Origin: Nostoc indistinguendum CM1-VF10
Lineage (GTDB): Bacteria > Cyanobacteriota > Cyanobacteriia > Cyanobacteriales > Nostocaceae
Assembly (NCBI GenBank): GCA_019359215.1
Contig: JAHHHS010000035.1
Coordinates: 1-64,000 of the forward strand
Length of the DNA stretch: 64,000 bases
Direction: 5' to 3'
The notes under the pieces were generated by a model. That model was not told the origin of the DNA. It did no database searches and saw only the letters and a list, made by a program, of their open reading frames with translations. A program made the position numbers and the translations under genes. This document shows positions 60,867 to 64,000 of this stretch, in pieces; positions within the stretch are counted from its first letter, which is position 1, and every line of letters starts with the position of its first letter.

Positions 60867-61175
60867 TTACCAACCATCTTCTTCAGGGCTGGATTGGTGC
60901 AAAACTTCTAAATCCAGTTCATCCAGGTAAGTTAGGGCGCTTTCAATCTGAGAAACAGTACCTCGCAGTTCCAGATCGAAGCAGCTATATTGTGGCACGT
61001 TTGCGCTTACCTGAGCATCAGCAATAATGACTATGACATTATACTGAGAAACCAGCCGTGAAATGACTGGTTCCTCATGCAAATCTTTAGGAATGCGAAC
61101 TTGAATACGAGTTTGGGTGCGTCTATTATCTAAAATATCTGTATTAGATTTTACTTGTTTATTTGGAATTGCCAT
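60867..61175 (-). CDS. NIL-domain protein
   Basis: This 102-residue ACT-like NIL-domain protein reads TRIQVRIPKDLHEEPVISRLVSQYNVIVII, then FDLELRGTVSQIESALTYLD. NIL domains bind small molecules such as methionine in ABC importers; stand-alone copies are common in cyanobacteria, where their role is unknown. The C-terminal end is acidic (HQSSPEEDGW). The start is ATG at 61175. Confidence 0.88.
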   Translation of the reverse strand: MAIPNKQVKSNTDILDNRRTQTRIQVRIPKDLHEEPVISRLVSQYNVIVIIADAQVSANVPQYSCFDLELRGTVSQIESALTYLDELDLEVLHQSSPEEDGW

Positions 61176-61394
61176 TCTAGCTTCCTACTCGACTTCTGGG
61201 ATGAGGGTTTTATTTTGCACAATTCTTTTAACACTAGCGTCACTTATCTCACGCAGGCAAGCAAAAAAGTATTTATCTTGGCAAACCATTAATCTAGATG
61301 CAGTAAATGTGAAGAATTGCTCATAATTTAGTAGTTATGAGGTTAATTGTTATTCTATAGTGGTTTTCGAGCAAATTGAATATAGCCAATCTGT

Positions 61395-61420
61395 AGGGTT
61401 ACAACAATTGTTGTAACCCT
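61395..61420. repeat. Perfect 26-bp palindrome
   Basis: AGGGTTACAACAA is followed directly by its own reverse complement TTGTTGTAACCCT. It could be an operator for a dimeric protein, a terminator, or the hairpin of a dispersed element. Nothing in the context decides. Confidence 0.6.
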
Positions 61421-61448
61421 AATTTCTCGTGAATCAAGATTAGTAATA

Positions 61449-61532
61449 ATGCGTGAAGCTAATGCAACTGTCAAAAAATATTTGGAAGTACGCCAAGGAG
61501 TTGAGGAGCAGAAACAGGAGAAGCGTAGATGA
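61449..61532 (+). pseudogene. Short remnant, possible antitoxin-like tail
   Basis: Twenty-seven codons beginning MREANATVKKYLEVRQGVEE and ending QKQEKRR look like the charged C-terminal helix of a small protein. The frame is open upstream without a clear start. Antitoxin-type origin is only a guess from composition. Confidence 0.25.
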
Positions 61533-61741
61533 GAAGTACTTGGTAATTAAGTGGTGTTTAAAACAGGATGTAGTAAAATTAGGTTGGTTTTCTTTGCGTC
61601 AATCCAAACCTAACAAATTTAATTTTATAGTGCTAATGGTTTGGTCTTATAAACTCATGATAAATATGTTCAGTTTGATTTCTTTTTATCAACAATATTC
61701 AAATACCTAAAGATTTGAAATTGCTAGGTATAAAATTAAAA

Positions 61742-63133
61742 CTAAAACTCAGCACTTTGTGGTGTACGCGGAAAGGGAATCACATCACGAATATTTCCCA
61801 TACCAGTCATAAATTGCACGAGTCGTTCAAAACCCAATCCAAAACCAGCGTGGGGGACAGTACCATAACGACGCAAATCAAGATACCACCACAAGTCTTC
61901 TGGTTTTAACCCTTGCGCTAATACCCGGCGTTCTAATACTTCCAAGCGTTCTTCCCTCTGGGAACCGCCGACAATTTCGCCAATTTTTGGTGCGAGAATA
62001 TCCATTGCGCGGACAGTTTTTTCATCGTCGTTTAAGCGCATATAAAAAGCTTTGATTTGCGCTGGATAATCTGTAACGATCGCAGGCTTTTTAAATAATT
62101 GTTCAGCCAAGTATCGTTCGTGTTCTGATTGTAAATCTAAACCCCAACTCACTGGATATTCAAATTTAACATCGGCTTTTTCTAAAAGTTTGATAGCTTC
62201 TGTGTAAGTTAAGCGTTCAAACTGATTATTAATAATATTTTCGGCTGTTGCCAGCACAGACTTATCAATGCGTTCGTTGAAAAATTCCATATCTTCTGGG
62301 CAAGTTTCCAACACATATTTAAAAATGTGTTTGAGAAACGCCTCAGCTAAATCCATATCGCCTTCTAAGTCACAAAAAGCCATTTCTGGCTCAACCATCC
62401 AAAATTCTGCTAGGTGGCGCGAGGTATTGGAATTTTCGGCACGGAAGGTAGGGCCAAAGGTGTAGACATTAGAAAACGCCATCGCCATAACTTCCGCTTC
62501 CAACTGGCCGCTAACTGTTAAATATGTGGGTTTAGCAAAAAAGTCTTGGCTGTAATCTACTGCTTGATTTTCTGTACGGGGGATATTCTTTAAATCTAAA
62601 CTGGTAACGCTAAACAGTTCACCCGCGCCTTCGCAATCGCTAGCGGTAATGATGGGTGTGTGTACCCACAAAAAGCCTCTTTCTTGGAAAAATTGGTGAA
62701 TTGCTGTCGAACAAGCATTTCTGACACGGAAAACTGCACCAAAGGAATTGGTACGCGATCGCAAATGTCCAATGGTTCGCAGAAACTCAAAGGAATGACG
62801 TTTCTTTTGCAGGGGATATGTATCGGGATCAGCTTCCCCGTAAACTTTCACGGACTCGGCTTTCAACTCAATCCGTTGTCCTTTACCAAGAGAAGCCACT
62901 AGTACCCCTGTCACCTCGACAGCAGCACCTGTATTCAGTTTTTTCAAGACAGCTTCGTAATCTGGCAAATCCTGATTAATGACGGCTTGCAAATTAGCTA
63001 GTGATGAGCCGTCATTGACTTCAATAAAAGCAAACCCTTTGGACTCGCGCTTTGTCCGCACCCAGCCTTGAACTAGGAGAGACTCATCAGGTTGACCACT
63101 TCGCAATATTTCTGCAATCCGTCGATTTGCCAT
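61742..63133 (-). CDS. asnS: Asparaginyl-tRNA synthetase
   Basis: This 463-residue class II enzyme charges tRNA-Asn. The N-terminal OB-fold anticodon-binding domain is about 15-105 (VQGWVRTKRESKGFAFIEVN). Class II motifs include TPIITASDCEGAGELF, FGPTFRAENSNTSRHLAEFW (motif 2) and GFGLGFERLVQFMTG (motif 3, ATP-binding Arg). Complete in length, with direct Asn charging and no need for the amidotransferase route. It starts at ATG 63133, close to the frameshifted gene at 63136. Confidence 0.96.
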   Translation of the reverse strand: MANRRIAEILRSGQPDESLLVQGWVRTKRESKGFAFIEVNDGSSLANLQAVINQDLPDYEAVLKKLNTGAAVEVTGVLVASLGKGQRIELKAESVKVYGEADPDTYPLQKKRHSFEFLRTIGHLRSRTNSFGAVFRVRNACSTAIHQFFQERGFLWVHTPIITASDCEGAGELFSVTSLDLKNIPRTENQAVDYSQDFFAKPTYLTVSGQLEAEVMAMAFSNVYTFGPTFRAENSNTSRHLAEFWMVEPEMAFCDLEGDMDLAEAFLKHIFKYVLETCPEDMEFFNERIDKSVLATAENIINNQFERLTYTEAIKLLEKADVKFEYPVSWGLDLQSEHERYLAEQLFKKPAIVTDYPAQIKAFYMRLNDDEKTVRAMDILAPKIGEIVGGSQREERLEVLERRVLAQGLKPEDLWWYLDLRRYGTVPHAGFGLGFERLVQFMTGMGNIRDVIPFPRTPQSAEF

Positions 63134-63135
63134 AT

Positions 63136-63499
63136 TTACCCAGCATAAGACTTTAATATCCAGCCTATGATAACGCCCATTCCACCAAAGCGGACGACTT
63201 GCCAGAAAGGTTTTTTGAGGCTACGCCAAGAAAATAATTGGCTTTCTAAGTTCACTTCTAGCATTTCCAACTGCTGTTGAATGTGCCGTAACTCTGCTTT
63301 GATTTCTGGTGTCTGAGATTATATTGTGCTTTAGTTGATCCCGGCGCTGTTGCCATTGTGCCTGTTGTTGGCGATCGCGTTGCACTTGCTCGTAACGTTC
63401 TTTTAAGGATAGGAGCGATCGCTCTACTTCCTCTAGTTCTTGTTCAAAATCTGGTTCGGGATTTTCTGCTGACGGCTGTGATTGTTTAGGCGGCTTCAT
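63136..63499 (-). pseudogene. Small membrane-associated protein with a one-base frameshift
   Basis: The first part (63499 down to about 63323) encodes an acidic/charged coiled coil: DFEQELEEVERSLLSLKERY, then QRDRQQQAQWQQRRDQLKHN. Past there the first frame loses sense. The other frame reads QTPEIKAELRHIQQQLEMLE, then LESQLFSWRSLKKPFWQVVR and a hydrophobic end (FGGMGVIIGWILKSYAG). An extra A near 63319-63321 explains the shift. The intact form would have about 120 residues with a C-terminal membrane helix, as in other cyanobacteria. It is a real lesion or an assembly error. Function is unknown. Confidence 0.75.
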
Positions 63500-63543
63500 T
63501 TACAAGTAGTACAGTAGAAGTAAATGCAAATGTGCCAATAGTT

Positions 63544-63822
63544 ATGTCCCAATCTACCCAGCTGCCGAAAACCAGTCAACTGAATGAACTTAGTACTCTG
63601 GAACTAGCTCAAGCTCTTATGGAAAGACTGAGCATTTCCCCTAACGATTGGCATCGCCTCAAGTCTAACCGCAATTCCCGCGCTAATGAACAAGTGGCAG
63701 CAGCGATTGTGTATCTTTTAAAGAATCAGCCACAAGAAGCTCAAGCTAGATTAGAACAAGCAATTGGTTGGTTAGATCGCTCCATTTCTGCCCCTCCCTG
63801 TCCAACTCACGGCAAAAGTTAG
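63544..63822 (+). CDS. Short conserved cyanobacterial protein
   Basis: ATG at 63544 gives 92 residues (MSQSTQLPKTSQLNELSTLE); GTG at 63532 is an alternative. It is helical: LELAQALMERLSISPNDWHR, then AAAIVYLLKNQPQEAQARLE and QAIGWLDRSISAPPCPTHGK. I recall it as a cyanobacteria-specific DUF-type protein, with no known activity. It is divergent from the frameshifted gene at 63499, with 44 bp between. Confidence 0.78.
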   Translation: MSQSTQLPKTSQLNELSTLELAQALMERLSISPNDWHRLKSNRNSRANEQVAAAIVYLLKNQPQEAQARLEQAIGWLDRSISAPPCPTHGKS

Positions 63823-63881
63823 GAGTTAAGAGTTAGGAGTTATGAATTATTATTCAACTCCTAATTTTTAACTCCTAACTC
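63823..63881. repeat. Inverted GTTAGGAGTTA-type repeats
   Basis: AGTTAGGAGTTAAGAGTTAGG is mirrored by CAACTCCTAATTTTTAACTCC, and the two sides can fold together. It is a Nostoc-type repeat between two convergent genes and may end both transcripts. Confidence 0.75.
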
Positions 63882-64000
63882 CTAATTACGTTCCCGTCGC
63901 AGAGATAGTCCTCGGCGATTTTCCATTTGTTTACAAAGCCTCAATTCTGTGCCTTTGCGGTTCCATTCTACCTGATCAAAAATTTGATGGAGAAGACATA
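63882..64000 (-). CDS. C-terminal end of a gene running off the window
   Basis: Thirty-nine codons to a TAG at 63882-63884 read IFDQVEWNRKGTELRLCKQM, then ENRRGLSLRRERN. The start is beyond 64000. The WNxKGTELRLCK pattern recalls the C-termini of HATPase-type anti-sigma or kinase-related regulators of cyanobacteria, but this is weak. The frame is open across the whole available stretch. Confidence 0.5.
   Translation of the reverse strand, partial: CLLHQIFDQVEWNRKGTELRLCKQMENRRGLSLRRERN

Larger units (their letters stand above)
61176..61741. other. Intergenic region, 566 bp
   Basis: A perfect 26-bp palindrome lies at 61395-61420. A 27-codon frame at 61449-61532 looks like a remnant. The 85-codon frame at 61453-61710 lacks motifs, a ribosome-binding site and similarity to known proteins, and was not called. 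The rest is AT-rich. Confidence 0.5.

Noticed and set aside
61453..61710. 85-codon frame upstream of asnS
   Set aside because: Composition is erratic, and no motif or ribosome-binding site is present.

Overview
The window looks like chromosomal DNA of a filamentous, heterocyst-forming cyanobacterium of the Nostoc/Anabaena type. The evidence is many HIP1 octamers (GCGATCGC), long runs of degenerate 7-bp tandem repeats between genes, dispersed short repeats that have also entered coding sequence, and cyanobacterial genes such as a PlmA-type regulator, a GUN4-domain remnant, a Mo-dependent-nitrogenase C-terminal-domain protein, NIL-domain and Uma2 proteins, and ferredoxin-dependent sulfite reductase. 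No rRNA operon, CRISPR array, complete IS or complete prophage was seen.

Layout. 0-2 kb: a tyrosine integrase and a convergent PD-(D/E)XK homing-type nuclease lie against tRNA-Arg(TCT), as expected for the end of an integrative element. 2-16 kb: housekeeping and uncharacterised genes (cutA, an ADP-ribosylglycohydrolase, a small barrel-like secreted protein, sulfite reductase with an extra C-terminal ribbon-helix-helix module, Uma2, rsmE, a frameshifted TPR-type gene, a lipase, a VOC protein, and a DUF92/VTE6-like membrane protein containing an in-frame intergenic-type repeat). 16-23 kb: a probable type I secretion locus with a parvulin isomerase, an ABC exporter (cNMP-like domain plus degenerate C39), a subtilisin-like protease with no visible signal peptide, and an HlyD adaptor. 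23-26 kb: an SDR enzyme, then a decayed segment where an IS transposase tail abuts half of a GUN4 domain. 26-35 kb: an S1-domain protein, hydrolases, plmA plus an FAD monooxygenase, and the tig-clpP-clpX proteostasis cluster. 36-40 kb: asd-dapA-rnj. 40-50 kb: Uma2, an ion transporter, a catalytically dead orthocaspase, ribosomal protein L32, a sulfite-oxidase-like enzyme, an aldehyde dehydrogenase and a response-regulator/kinase. 50-55.5 kb: a VapBC-type pair and a urease operon ureD-ureA-x-ureB-DUF1349-ureC carrying two non-urease genes and an IS5-type scrap. 55.5-57 kb: a decayed patch (frameshifted methyltransferase, dead hicBA). 57-59 kb: groES-groEL under a perfect CIRCE operator. 59-64 kb: a thioredoxin-like [2Fe-2S] ferredoxin, a LuxR-type response regulator, a NIL protein, asnS, a frameshifted small membrane protein, a short conserved cyanobacterial protein and the C-terminus of a gene running off the right edge.

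Three otherwise well-preserved genes each carry one single-base frameshift (near 11,239, 56,195 and 63,320). These could be real lesions or assembly errors. The parts most worth following up are the secretion/protease locus, the sulfite reductase with a DNA-binding-like tail, the interrupted urease operon, the pseudo-orthocaspase, and a conserved-looking two-stem RNA candidate at 35,583-35,640. All functional statements rest on reading the sequence and recalling families; no database search was run.
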